64,000 nucleotides of DNA from Oscillospiraceae bacterium (GTDB lineage Bacteria > Bacillota > Clostridia > Oscillospirales > Oscillospiraceae): the NCBI GenBank assembly GCA_009787625.1, contig WQSX01000009.1:1-64000 (forward strand). The letters run 5' to 3'. Positions 52,901 to 55,604 of the stretch are shown in pieces. The translations under genes were made by a program, and so were the position numbers. A model generated the notes under the pieces. It was not told where the DNA came from. It worked only from the letters and a program-made list of their open reading frames with translations, and made no database searches. Positions within the stretch are counted from its first letter, which is position 1; every line of letters starts with the position of its first letter.

Positions 52901-53851
52901 GTTCCGAATCCAAACCAACCGGGAAGCTGGCCGAACAATCAACGTGACACAGTTTTCTACATGCCAAATGCAGATATCAGCTTGTTAGTAACAGAGTACG
53001 ATTGGGAAGGCAGAGCATTCTACCAAGACGGCATGGGGGACAATGACAGACAAAGACTGGGCGACTGGATACTTCCCGGCAGTCGAGTAACTCTCCCCGA
53101 ACTCACAAGAGAGGGACACACCTTAACAGATTGGGAAGCAATCTTACCGGAAAATCTGGAAATACTGCAAGAAAATCCGTACCATTTCCAAATGCCCGCA
53201 GGAATATCACCGATAGTTGTAGAGGCGATTTGGGAAGAGGGTGAGCATGGCGGCGACTCAGATAGTGATTCAAGCACACCGTTCCCACCCTCAGACGGAG
53301 ATTTCGGACAGGGCAATGCACCGGGGCATGGTGGTGCAGACACCCCGATATACCCACCAACTAACGTAGCGCAGAACGGTCATGAAATTTCGGAAACCAT
53401 CGTCTATGAAGAGTACCCAAGCGATGAGCCGAAAGAAATCATAACCATACAAGAACCACCCATCCCGGAAGCTGACATAGAGGACACAACGTATGACGAC
53501 GAAATAAGCACTGAGCCAACCGAAGCCGTCGTAGCCGAACCCCAAACCCTACTCTGCCTGCTATGGCTACTCCTGCTGATACCGATAGCATTAATCCTGT
53601 GGCTACTGCTCAGACGCAAGAAAATAGAGTTTATATTCTGCATAGACGAAGAAAACTCAGAAACAGCAGTAGTAAAAGTCAGATTTAAGCTGACAGAAGA
53701 AATGATACCGGAGCCGGAGACAAAGCAAGCAGGAAACGTCCCAACAAGCTGGCACAAAACAGAGCAAGACGCAAAAGACGGCAAAGAAAAAATAGACTTC
53801 CCACTACGAGTAATAATAAAATCCCGCAAGCTATACGGAATGTGGAAGTAA
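25973..53851 (+). CDS. Giant repeat-rich exported surface protein, about 9,292 residues
   Basis: The frame is uninterrupted for 27.9 kb (an upstream in-frame GTG at 25820 exists; I prefer ATG 25973 with GGAGGC upstream). Order: signal peptide (1-32, NRNSYISRIIS then ILAIMIFASTP); Pro/Glu/Asp linker (43-120); 9 or 10 Ig-like units of about 135-155 residues with PYGT-type and PGTYVF-type motifs; BspA-like leucine-rich patch (about 2000-2180); about 27 ASH/HYDIN-like units with ITNTG and VRPRxGLPxGxHxD motifs (to about 6980); tandem units of 268-293 residues (about 6990-8780); InlB/Flg_new-like repeats; acidic linker; one membrane helix (9193-9213, then RRKK) and a roughly 79-residue presumed cytoplasmic tail. 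There is no LPXTG. I infer a surface adhesin or matrix fibre; partner and substrate are unknown. Confidence 0.85.
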   Translation: MNRNSYISRIISTILAIMIFASTPMQATLAGGVYGALLEYEVIYDSYNQQPPEQDDLPENETNNEEPPPSDEVSEPGDGAYETPPGDMPGDGSEPANADPPFPDANPPFPENNNNIFNGGAMLVDTDNVYTIVGFRSLLGEYDLPIGVQFGRDIDSISEEEGLLPVLHPLIWNSYNQLSSIFLPSQNNEPFEFPLEWELVNPSEGLMPGERQLQIRQTNGSIQQTMSSIVDAMILELFLQTGNYFELSEYKEAWLGLPTTYNFFGGIDNIFAPGNNFAQFGQNMFDPFGLNNQSVRDSIHDYLPITLEVLTPVRNITGFVPQNHELTADDFLAYANFVAFLDVLNSEFEYVTAVIDVQNVYSTHPFAARYVEFAVDGWELCLEVDPELDGADSVFRFVAEPIIPNDEFFYIDTDIVENPALYVTITGLDIDVGDVTPEWLDSFEDLLEDLYDGVGYGKLFSNLGLPGSVTFEVAPPEIDNILGLFFGDDDPDNNIRNFDITWAHNGTPVPDAYRLRVLSDDYYVFVPTIVIPAGYTIDQTVLDDLEYSLRVTVSVNAPDVTFIRNITLTGFTPPGFDSNYPGVFPYGITYSFLETLIEDFPSAVELEIEAAVRAPDGAYLDVAIYELPPGAVIKWVHNTPSLLAFLLANFSDNRVRPGTHTFTVDAYALAESLISTGFALAADVMPSIILEISPATVVEGPYLPYDVSTQIPVPFGTSWESLHFGFPADPLQGLYEPTPPILPTYLRATIRVFDEDAAEPEYSFVEEEIPVPVTWTLHTDSLEFVDDNWPGEFVFVPDIDWGGHDPVEVEPIELTITVIVEEPTFTITEWMGLVYYDAPASFEDLSYLTLLYGEYVGNKRLPTHIRARANLYGVHGSLVRYEIIYIAIDADEWTAQKFNADNNEWQTIDIGEFSTRNYGEYEFIPELILYHHADEQRDIYIPIGVGTPDPFEVIVEEPVFVITELQLRAVDDEDRTAPYGALRFQIINRELPNIIEATAGVPDPQNPGSFITDHNTVLNLTVPQNSWGDNSAAGDWSNYFDINYDLVGRRIRMVGELEFYLDLPQTPGDLPAGITGEATFLAGSITDTNYRVVLPDNVRDDFTAPVEIENPTFTIVSFEYLGGSYFDGRLSMPFGTTLQYIMNMLNNNVTVTANVAVYGGYDDNRVPLYDFIFPIGIASDDSAVGRYWFDSTLIWIENPVWDGDPAFIFTEVDDYTFVSRVDLASPPANTGNSVITGEAVFHADLTGDPTQNYSSPNFIISIDEATYTIVDFVDVEDITVLWGTPFDNIPFPQELEAIVHVYGPEYNGEKPLLRQFRMPLSNGNNGNNGDEPYGPPMAFPFIYLEWEWYPVDYDYEIPGTYVRRAHAVTSEFFDYSNWSLYHHEDGYVDMPRINVRVLPVIITGFEDDEPFYEQSLPYGAYVYEVILPDEILVNVIRWNPSEGHTAIDNITNGIPGVPFDWSDLDNWNQDPDFVGTAPRPLAPWGPERYVFSPILPLWSDDATNLSDSVFVLFDPVFYDYLAEFVDSETLPEDALEVSTYNIEIEVEVRHIPVLDYVLPFDVERTFNYGVDESYLLIPTELNFTVRDYELPDAPTPPVCDNYPDYNYCYDANCPTYDNDPTPPIAERTGRLVNRFLPVTWTVNRYSIDGTTLLNENTTFNRNTPGRYVFTASITPTRYSLIDVVKDDEIDPPYFVVYIQPRDYVIQHFYTLPANFADRTGIAAGHRDGAVYPYRGVPYGTTRTALDSLDNQNTLPGMWAWVYLRDHLGEVYRSFFIPIASTANPGWERNPTWFPATTPDGTPFVLADHAVIPALGTVYGTVQWNDGTRQSTFNRANDGGTWDDPWEDNPLVTYYNIQNFPASGNRPGIYRFGVETVNLLAPQDEMSSGVTFQVPPDSAETGLPETGGPLDTLSTVTIEVERPVFDGNLRLGGANSRVNLPTSGSDTLDELMTEAMYRHFAWRDEVHTLTLSGGAGPGGGAGFTIAAHNGYLHNNPADPETAWPYLDTLNLHHFTGTLGAGAFANNDIIRYVSLPNNAALPNDAFRNNTALTTVGVCPTAMSPIPNRNRTFPAGWTPSWNIAELNSRLRPGLVDLYDVRALGTWVFAASTAIEAVRLPRAVPALGPGVFSHATNLQLVILSTQEYQTGAEGTTFAGIPRFMLIRDYRGTIGENHQMQYAGGGVPGGFGHARYAHVLNMFAVMGQDYRITAYPRMEYSVIEEFLEITWQFGSVNDDGVFTPQGNLPGHISQGLPYDLNSLRVTVNTDNLAYWRARVEFADPTIFGTTTVHYTLPMRFANQETDLRFTTPDSRNPNLPGSGYRCAGYPSCGGPNTMPVGGPDNAAMGGGAPVHIYPILCQNCYPMNPMRDTDGFLSHNFGRFAAGQVPHHIDDRAEFRIFNLGHPTDGTGIALTDIGFRFARGNDSPFHQFQGLVEHGTSMTTSNVHPGLAGNTQILPQDRQFPGRHTDYLIITTAEGIEEEIRLIIEVEPHNLHVETTAITYPDPNVPWNWEHGCDLGCPADCNESHDHRPGCPSNCEVNHNLWVFPSRTAGYLVTNTVNHPYGSPVGTTLSGYQTRGMIGFTQFDIWNYAGVEMMGLTDITFVRDLDEDDESPFELQTRPGGRLFTGVDQGAGGNFTTRIPAMPETGETSPTGAGHLRGNNAANIRVRPRADLLPGPHEDTLRIRGLAGAEIVITLRFYVYAPQFDITVGLPLEAIDENVITILNYAIPASEPHRFEGMEIIFPERGVGYIPTLNDARPSVTLGSRQIDLINNHTGSDTETDSTPLTNIRWFFLCCEDGDCERTEHYFEMFNYGFDDNQQRGLRVGTDIGANIALSTASGYAPRLDPPTLLALPMNQPTRSANLRIAPVDGLDIPDGASYAYFEEVLVIEADHGFRLEIPVSIRIIPPYFNVIATHQRGLPSSVTPMRTVGFTYTGANPPATDPDDPTFDPTRVVQPVRFTPRQVGYNGFVTYRVHDITNNDRPYRHTGPRQINLENLGTLPVESLTWRWASTINPDDDLYDPRYAQASDALRRTPFNVEGGWGMRIGWDNSQHGGNAPPTTRLTPAGTFDGNFILPPFPAPDEIESSRASIRVRPYAGLEVGLHRDYLVITGAHGFIMRIRVEFEVEPPVFAASVRTVSNIINDPATQNIAMADSPTDYMLANAVPLLFPDRQVGYAEFIGGNVFASVNMPNGHRQIVITNLGHARMLGITHSWLSDELDPATLAPGDLYYGRLRGRPDFQVTRPLMLRQSTAYLPSTRNYIQMANSGLVNVGQIWVRPQVGMPVGVHRDYLILRGLHGFELRVPVQFTVTPDDYYLSVSPREWTFTSRDEGYRITHGIDAQAIYLTGFAQFNFSNFGTAPVEGLDWNRTIAGTGGIANWDGPGNVLAQNVEMRGAGPCNNSCNVPCGDPCDSSCGDPCDDSCDELCNHPCGGAGSVTTGETQIFFAPSRNAPEGQWQANGNHFMVYRGMTAGNHLPGAGGTEPFAQGTGTIPGATLRYGTGTTALPDRSNVYPGQANIRVIPRFGLTATNATTPRTYTEYLVIRRIREAPAEPQVFFFPLSFTVHPRVGLQLRDGIRPEGIAAGQAWPAERPNWSAARTAWGVGVDDTPLWSFAPVFEGYGVVQTSNANGARNNATWAMSERGGALITAPSDRLSTAMFEIVNIGRDRVHEVTATFQSEIAENTNRVYIPGEGLVSPFYIQRGLNSNQTLYQSILAAAGPGNRGGQGTGRENRNAIFPSAYVTRYAEGEAPGDDESDEICCAACIRHPANRICFECGPAPHTCYVNYGVDCVFMPCACPSDEECCCLPTAGNGEGGENGEGGENGGGTENGGEGGTGESAEPTSQETFTTPVTFDVNIPDFDPISGTVEELLAALDARSGPAITERISSRIDHYRVRPRHNLPVGVYRDVFVVTTEHGVEIEIALHFEVLPLNLEVGTGAVTRVGDYYVPVQPTPFLATRNHHLAPAYDFGTRQLGFVSSGYDYVNIDPYFGPVRFDLENIATPGSVNAGNPHRRHPGVDGASNHPTLRIERIEWEFASVLDPTNFNQTPGDSAAQQAAHQARLDALEAHMNAWQGVGDDDKEAERARFVRANSPFSIYREFQTAGGLELIPEHPRGRADTDWTNGIWANVPAAQRVVPGIFETHNLTHDPVSNIIIEPRNLLGFREGAYGSSIQARTHFHDYLVIWNPMTSSAEPLVRIPLRVSIEPFELGVSTDVSDRDRPGNTIWNVRDELDWNDIPYHGLAWDFGQFNPGYEVFYWLAGEIRNVEGVLQQGHAQRFVITNHGEFPITGIDPLLGMITFASSEGGWRITEEAPYEAANEQNFRLSWTRCPDVLPSIEPFILEQSHLFETATDNANTTTTIDHGTNNNQVNLRVFPTYNLPPGRHNDVLFIRNAGGFEIAIPFTILITEFETRLDAVEFDPRAQGLPIDLGLDTRIIRVTNVSDFPVLTPELQMMRIPSAFRSVDPDNPGLYRYGVGYRTAPHGADNLRDNLIYNLYPASAPTMGDYFIVVGNIIWDNWNMNMNRPGGGFYLRPMLDGDNNQIYVPELDENDNPVMVPDPNNPGSYIQNMIPGFERVPDANDPTGFRRVAPMTPNITMLQPNQSFYIEVRMLPNLGQGHFREYIRLTNRNHFIDFVPIDYTVIHNMFAMDVRQPTDDDTLGASMFYLDFGIIYFGEDLPDVATIRLHNTGNSVLTRYLQQLLTLNNVNWAGPTNPFAVQHPIHIPGLPQGMIPIGRFADIQIRIQPGAQFRLGTLESLLNIESEDPDQPVIQIPVRLTVLPPRGFSPDDTITFPRAPVGYDPDATTPGGIVILERAATVINHQQNAEGETVGGLAGVIYEHGAWNEDLQGTPFPFRVDRTVGIVNEYVNDERVGTNVVRDRGSFMVRPIEGLPPGTHTAWIYIEFDHAEAPLRVDLSFTVDPLVGQLSPSELVWDARPVGYTALGVPPQRIYVENITQTLLPWLDWGFDVSEIAVTADNDAFQIRLPGQVNWRDSISAEDLLAAFAEIAPNGSAPIEVRPIIGLPQGSHTGTVSFVIGRDADALQGTFTAPELVANLSFTVALPGYMVMVSPETRTWTPQGYRYGEQPQMWFDIINVGDQPITNIIANFNANYFEVVQVRDEGDNLVPRIIDPAATAIANEDVLVTPDTVIVPLSMHGDPGVNPDGDLPHTVRVFVRPVRGHAPNGLQPREFAANLNVRADSARQDISNVVHGVGQTRFTVLPASTDVVWPDPQYEPGAEISVGEYEDGIYVARWEPTDAGFSLRPTIEFTLHNLGPSATYGGELYNVTARLTNNAFEFVNLGNNNRIVPEGGSTSWLVRPRTGLVPFEYEAYLVITAANGVEHRIPLRFEVNPARALVSPNIHDWGQITAGYTLGMLETIWVRITNTGAQPLPPLDISMDMGDNSPIYLIDETLVNAAGAEVPILGPGATAFIRVRPQLGRPLGSYTDHLFIRGEYLGFDPNDPIDPDLIDFGNAPYVRVPLSFTVVPPVATANPTGLNFSAGVGYVLTNPALTQTVSILRSLDQYMIYDVTASWQNGSVFSVIDGFEMVPTLLPPAVRADDLTIAPSFSLNIRPVHGLPAGIHSDVLVFTGRHDFRLEVPVTFAVSTVEVTFNPDPVVFIPRILGYTNPEWKTVSVRISDNVPANVTEVTGIQTVRLASGANFTVRPYTDPLLDYHAEIITRNPDDFRFIVFPREGLPLGRHTDTVLIEGEGGFFASVSVIFDVVESEFSARIDPAGKTWAQARIGYRLEPNPTPGHIYEHTFTITNTGTGPLTGLRAFMRYGNGFMISSPITPTSFAVDGFVPDGLRETATIGVRPHLSMPAGIYQDVLVIVDAHGRIMLEAPLMFSVAEFRVGVEPAPVANWRVVHGYTENDFEIYPNVGVGTFTLTNLESFRLEGITATVTGTILGETIPTFLDAELSHTYMNARYGLRDTMTVTVRPRTGLPVGTHTGILEIRGRDTAHSGHFIIPVELTIVVTPPPFTFTIDDVNFTPVNPFGVSYAGILQDHINVGGSLAPRRITVVNTSILTITNLAAALSRTDFEIVGSLSSYTLEPFGSFADDGTTRTDMIHLYVRPRLGLTGGGEFAQTRTYTDILTISGLSFVTVTNPDGVEQLEPTGNSVTMSSNIEMRLDGPAPTFRLEKTLEGPTNVAGYIDESQNEYHRTIRLRNVGTGLLRFSNMNLELPSGFEIVPGYELPTGNPLAGLAGSNQYGVGGGYIDIRIRPTTATMSQVGTHGGGLVLRHNAVQVGHIAPNAPAGTPPTALEVTMTVRPRSFIVSPGARSFELYLGENPTILSEHTETLTITNNAGVALNLGRLENGALVDSDLTFEFMPNWFEIVPGTWDDDRELAQGTSATFNVRPRYGFTNLRGQFPIALQFTHRSGMLHTRAVGASTDDAPVALTLIIAPPQFTVDISGDAEAIPGANPEANRYVFNYYIDEPANAHPRTVTITNTSRVPLCLNTLMMVQLSGGTNSNFAIPAISTWQYYSIDTETGYRYIAPEGGSVTFVLHPTEDALRANMVQSRGLERDEVLSIWHRYQDTAAHENRNIRLVIETPSFDIITDAPIDTIELDVGENRTLVGNVRDITIENTGRGPIFLDPDLATELASNNFISGSVINDVFENGELVLGDLVISMNHADFEFALIAAEHYNNWLQPGQTLTVRVRATLAASTTPNATGAERTGVLNFEHIIRQTNGNPTLSVPGATGSRDIVLNVTELSTELTLDPEYRTFNYELREPRRTGASDRIHVTIRNTSATEGIPFDRMNFELIDTLEDTHPLYSGLFDLELPGSAYVLPAGESRELWLIPTQAAIDHGIASYNVILRMTLTSPSGATIPQEIDLVLNVTPIGTTVTLESLSYNIYVSEVPNGAAIDAHTGRIRLTNTGQGAIHIDNELAITFGATGTLGARFFGGQIVFIDPPTNRLLEAGEFIDIDVRINPAVRATLAEVDTHEITMSVLITPTNAAEADITTHTRTMTLEVRPVNFTATWTPVANPQDVEMGWGEDPNNHIRFLYLRNQSTREVINLGNITPRSFINDVFEFGTVENGTFTQGWPTTAELAVASSTAVPGDPVVIAVRAIPEATPLHAMLGRVTNAPGTHPDALHLTYARSTSTLIDDVAVSHNIPTNLIIAQPTFEVITPADSGPVNFSLYVGEIPTNPHGIQNVRIRNTGYGNINLDTIQLNLEYTGVTFFAYTQPTGVLLPNAYRDIQVRVVSAPAFANVGNHTATLSIELQPGTASAEVTLNLEVLPVNFTATWAPAASLQNVTMGWGEDPNNHIRFLYLRNQSTREVIDLANIILHDFENSIFEYGTYAGGTFTQGWPTSEQLAVASSPTVAGNPVVIAVRAVPEATASHAMFGRVTNAPGTHLDFLRLTYARSTSTLIDDVTLSHNLPTNLIINEPTFTVTTPIPPAPVNFSLYVGEAPTVANNGIQNVRITNTGTGNINLNTVNLNITGATFFSYTQPTGTLAPGAYRDIQVRVISAPTFANVGNHTATLSITLQPGTASANVTLNLTVLPVNFTATWEPAASLQNVQMGWGEDPNAHIRFLYLRNQSTRQTINLAAIERSFVVAGIFEYGTIVDGTFTPGWPSGQLAVASSPTVAGDPVVIALRAISEATASHAMLGRVTHAPGPHPDFLSLVYARSNNGFANVGATVTAPRDIPVTLTITQPTFTVTSPAASAPVNYSLYVGEAPTVANNGIQYVRITNTGAGNINLNTVTLNITGAAFFTFTQPTGLLAPGAYRDIQVRVISAPAFENVGTHTATLSIALQPGTASATVPLSLTVLPVNFAVERPAPWNISVFWGEEANNHQRTFTLRNLSTRESINLADITLGSDIFVDQDLLEIIAINGVAVTGWPTVRTTAPVIAPNGAVTVTLRAVADPTFGGRVSIDPGVYNTHIRLTYARSNNTLQGATAPQTRDVPITLTVNKATPNFSITTPSPLAFNVYVGEVPVAGHGVINVRIHNLSPAAPIDLYNMQIAFTGGTYAFFGYTQVAPDQRMLLPNTHRDVSVHVLPPPPYTTFAMAHVGNHTRTMTITLAGNSYTNGVQGSFTELRSIGLTLDVRPVNFDVTLIPATSGTAWGDLEMNRLVNPNDHIRLFTLQNRSTRQEISLADIDIDFLGRNLAGTSLPLPNIAQPNVMFEYGRMVGTTFSPFPAGANLTVAPSTAQAGATFEVAIRVIGTPLVTWPHGLYSGTMEIRYDRSTHVSANHVHSINLDIVHATLSVEGAGGIAFDLYVGEYPLTDTVAHNGRQRISFSNMSEGPIVFADMDIQFSNEGGRFFQGTHATLARSYEIVGTGTQLAPSQSADLSFWVSAPPLPTDIGRHAVDMEIRTVYTADPLVIRFYIEIHPVDFTVQWLPVPPLPQPDTANPRNLEMYWGENADDHLRTIRLRNLSTREEINLADIVWNLLPNVAEFFEVVEIEVYDDGNMEQVWMPSPGNYWPTTADMIILPKRETRDDPRGGEAIYITIRVVPNQPTGSNLPGRVVRAPGTHTGNMQFTYSRSTYIETTGIRGHQDPVSLRVIAPSFSVLAPAPPALMRFSLYVGETPTAPHGVQQVRIRNTGAGVIDLDRVELYIGGADATLFNFVQPTGVLLPGAETYIEIYVIAAPAVEYIGTHTANVTVTLNPGGAAATVNIEYTVLPVNVDVTLPSVFDVAINQDEYVDEQAHLRVVRLRNLSTRESIGISDILYDFDEELFEIVEDWPDSGDGEYLSPGQVFTFTLRAKADNYHASATYGMVDRTLDPGIHSDILWLTYARSENTYYRGSVVYASHELPINLTVNPYVIFVWNFINRDGHSVTVSDEYGNPLDDYVRLNIAYGERFGSQNFPLPVVPRRDGYAPTGWFETQAYAIFVDHADIAGVPNLPGFIRFDQRPITANSRFYSGWADGGTIEVVVDVEVGVEAGMNGISAESVTVVINGVPVPIEDLRHGVAVPVGHRIQLSAATCDYFRLNRWVAEGWPSGLALPHGVVPNPNQPGSWPNNQRDTVFYMPNADISLLVTEYDWEGRAFYQDGMGDNDRQRLGDWILPGSRVTLPELTREGHTLTDWEAILPENLEILQENPYHFQMPAGISPIVVEAIWEEGEHGGDSDSDSSTPFPPSDGDFGQGNAPGHGGADTPIYPPTNVAQNGHEISETIVYEEYPSDEPKEIITIQEPPIPEADIEDTTYDDEISTEPTEAVVAEPQTLLCLLWLLLLIPIALILWLLLRRKKIEFIFCIDEENSETAVVKVRFKLTEEMIPEPETKQAGNVPTSWHKTEQDAKDGKEKIDFPLRVIIKSRKLYGMWK
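26340..31700 (+). repeat. N-terminal Ig-like repeat block of the giant protein
   Basis: Encoded units begin with a short beta motif such as EPTFTITEW (near 28437), EPVFVITEL (28845), NPTFTIVSF (29304), EATYTIVDF (29763) and VIITGF (30172), with 400-460 nt between them. Each carries a PYG or PFG turn and a late strand ending in YVF or YEF. This layout is close to bacterial Ig-like group 4-type domains; the assignment is by motif only. Confidence 0.55.
31960..32500 (+). repeat. BspA-type leucine-rich repeat patch in the giant protein
   Basis: Motifs LGAGAFANNDIIRYVSLPNN, LPNDAFRNNTALTTV, LGTWVFAASTAIEAVRLP and LGPGVFSHATNLQLVIL are the typical LRR_5/BspA units, known from host- and matrix-binding proteins. 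Only about four units are present, flanked by unrelated sequence. Confidence 0.7.
32560..46936 (+). repeat. Block of about 27 ASH/HYDIN-like units in the giant protein
   Basis: Each unit ends with a motif like VRPRTGLPVGTHTGILEI and a strand such as IPVELTIV, and begins with a strand and a NTG turn (for example FTITNTGTGPLTGL). Good examples end near 35,360, 35,920, 41,930, 42,300, 42,700, 43,060, 43,430 and 43,800. Unit length varies from about 120 to 260 residues, because of inserts in the earlier units. The domain name is inferred from motifs. Confidence 0.6.
36170..36265 (+). repeat. 24-bp minisatellite encoding a Cys-every-fourth-residue patch
   Basis: Four 24-nt units encode NNSCNVPC, GDPCDSSC, GDPCDDSC and DELCNHPC. 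The two central units differ at only two nucleotides. It lies within a giant protein that otherwise has very few cysteines. Confidence 0.85.
46937..52330 (+). repeat. Long tandem repeats (about 0.80-0.88 kb) in the giant gene
   Basis: Unit starts (PVNFTATW or variants) lie at 46937, 47741, 48542, 49349, 50186, 51041 and 51920, giving periods of 804, 801, 807, 837, 855 and 879 nt. The first three are nearly identical over long stretches, for example MGWGEDPNNHIRFLYLRNQS. Each unit holds two beta domains, one with the LRNxSTRE motif and one with FSLYVGE and VRIRNTG. The last unit is half length. Confidence 0.9.
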
Positions 53852-53887
53852 GCACTAAAAAAGTTAATGCGCACCGGCAAACGTTTT

Positions 53888-54007
53888 GTCATTCTGCGCG
53901 TAAGTCGCAGAATCCATACTTAAAGGCTCGTCATTGCGGCCTTCGAGCCGTAATCCCCACGGTTATGCTCATTATTCAGTGGATTCTGCGACTACGCGCA
54001 GAATGAC
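53888..54007. repeat. Composite REP element (three palindromes), copy 2
   Basis: Type 1 hairpin 53888-53915, type 2 hairpin 53930-53956, linker with ATGCTCATTAT, then inverted type 1 hairpin 53981-54007. The order and linkers match 22005-22132, but the last hairpin is type 1 rather than type 2. Confidence 0.8.
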
Positions 54008-54065
54008 AGTTAGTTTAGACTTTTTCAGTGCTCTCGGACGGTTCCTGTGTCTTATCATGTTTGTA

Positions 54066-54094
54066 TTGCACATCTTTAGTAGTTATGATAGAAT
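54066..54094 (+). promoter_or_regulatory. Promoter of the HPt/receiver-like gene
   Basis: TTGCAC (54066-54071), 17-bp spacer, TAGAAT (54089-54094). The leader to GTG 54188 is about 87 nt, with GAGGGA at 54171-54176. Confidence 0.5.
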
Positions 54095-54187
54095 ATTGCC
54101 TACAGTTCGTTTTGTAGAAATATTAGTCGTGAAAACAGATGTGGGGGATATCTGAATTACGCTGCGGTTTATGAGGGATAAATAAAC

Positions 54188-55450
54188 GTGATAAAAGACA
54201 CTTCAAAAGTGATTGAAAAACTAAAGACAATTTCAGAAATTGACACAGGTGCAGTCAACTCCATGAATGAAGAGCAGTCAGCGTCATTTATAGATGCTCT
54301 TTATGTAGCTGTGTCCGCTTTTCCGCTGCAAAAGAAGGACCTTATGGTAGCGCTTGAGAAAAAAGAATATGCAGATGTTTTCAAAGTACTGAGCACAATA
54401 ATTGCCGGACTCTCGCAAATCCATGCACTTGATCTTGCACAAAAATGTGAAAAGCAAGTAGAGTCTAATGCAGACCTTTCAGAAGTACGGCACGAAAAAC
54501 TAAAGACATTTCTTGATTACATAATACCCACCATAGAGATGTTTTATAGTGATGTCAGTGAAGTTATTGAGAAGGCGGATGTAGAAAAAGTTGCCCCAAA
54601 AGAAGAATCCCCGAAAAGAAAAAAGCGTACAATAACACCTGAGATAGTGAGAGAAAAACTGCTGGCAGTTAAAGAACTTGACTCAGAAATAATACGTGGG
54701 CTATCAGACGAAGGCTTATCAGACTATTTGCAAGTTCTGGACTTGTACCACAGCGAGTATCAGTCCCAAAAAACAGGACTCACGGGCGCATTAAAAATCA
54801 AGCACTATGTGTTCGTATTTCAATGGCTAAACACTATTGAAGAATCGCTGGTAAAGCTCCATGCCACTGAACTTGCGGCAGGCTGCAGGGAGCAAATAGA
54901 TGCAAATAAAGATTTAACAGGCATTCGGCCTTCGAGAGTGACAGTGTATGTTAACTATCTTTTGTCGTCGCTTTCAATTCTAACCACAGACATATTAGCT
55001 CTCGGACTGCCAAAGAAGCTCGAAATAGACAGCAAAGAGAAAGCTTCAAAAAAAGCAGAATATGAAATTTTGGCGGCGGGCGATTCAGAAGAAAGCAAGA
55101 AAATTCTTGTTGTCAATAAGATGAAGATGTTTAAAAACAGCCTTAAAAATGCACTTGGCAGCAGAGGTTTTACTATTATTGGCATAAGTTCTGCTGAGGA
55201 CGCTGCAAATTACATACAAACCGAAAACCCGGATTTATTTATTGTCGACGAAGACCTGCAAGGCACAGACGGGCTTTTATTTATTAAAATAATAAGAGCA
55301 TCCGGTCAAATGGCTCCGATAATATTCACAACCAGTAAAATCACAAAAGATAAGATGGTGAGATTTATGGCAGCAGGTGCAGCCGACTTTATAATGAAGC
55401 CCATCTCTCCGGCAGATGTGCAGAAAAAAGTATTTAAGCATTTAGCTTAA
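54188..55450 (+). CDS. Protein with two HPt-like halves and a degenerate receiver domain
   Basis: The 420-residue protein has two similar helical halves (about 5-130 and 155-275), each with the pattern LSxxHAxxLAxxC (SQIHALDLAQKC; VKLHATELAAGC) that resembles the C-terminal part of histidine phosphotransfer domains. Where the phosphorylated His of AHTLKG should lie, these have Ser69 (VLSTIIAG) and an Asn (WLNTIEES). A receiver domain follows (about 304-420) with Asp354 in IVDEDLQGTDGL, Thr in FTTS and the Lys in IMKPIS, but the acidic pair is changed to NK in ILVVNK. I infer a signalling scaffold or pseudo-receiver. No partner kinase is adjacent. Confidence 0.7.
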   Translation: MIKDTSKVIEKLKTISEIDTGAVNSMNEEQSASFIDALYVAVSAFPLQKKDLMVALEKKEYADVFKVLSTIIAGLSQIHALDLAQKCEKQVESNADLSEVRHEKLKTFLDYIIPTIEMFYSDVSEVIEKADVEKVAPKEESPKRKKRTITPEIVREKLLAVKELDSEIIRGLSDEGLSDYLQVLDLYHSEYQSQKTGLTGALKIKHYVFVFQWLNTIEESLVKLHATELAAGCREQIDANKDLTGIRPSRVTVYVNYLLSSLSILTTDILALGLPKKLEIDSKEKASKKAEYEILAAGDSEESKKILVVNKMKMFKNSLKNALGSRGFTIIGISSAEDAANYIQTENPDLFIVDEDLQGTDGLLFIKIIRASGQMAPIIFTTSKITKDKMVRFMAAGAADFIMKPISPADVQKKVFKHLA

Positions 55451-55481
55451 TAGAGCAGCGGCAATCATATAAAAATCCAAC

Positions 55482-55511
55482 GAGGTTGAGCCCAAAGCGG
55501 GATTCAACCTC
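55482..55511 (+). terminator. Terminator-like hairpin
   Basis: GAGGTTGA (55482-55489) pairs with TCAACCTC (55504-55511), with an inner CCC/GGG pairing, following the receiver-like gene. The T-run is poor. Confidence 0.5.
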
Positions 55512-55552
55512 TCTATATGCCCGGACAAAGGTGTTGAATTACCAAAATACTA

Positions 55553-55587
55553 TAGACAACACCTTGAATATGAGGTATAATTATACC
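55553..55587 (+). promoter_or_regulatory. Promoter and operator of toxin-antitoxin pair 2
   Basis: TAGACA (55553-55558), 17-bp spacer, TATAAT (55576-55581). A perfect 14-bp palindrome GGTATAATTATACC (55574-55587) covers the -10 box, as in pair 1, and is a probable autoregulatory site. Confidence 0.65.
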
Positions 55588-55604
55588 ATGTAATTAAGGA
55601 GTAA

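Noticed and set aside
26200-53500. Many minus-strand open frames inside the giant gene
   Set aside because: They are shadows of the biased codon use on the plus strand, with no ribosome sites or family motifs.
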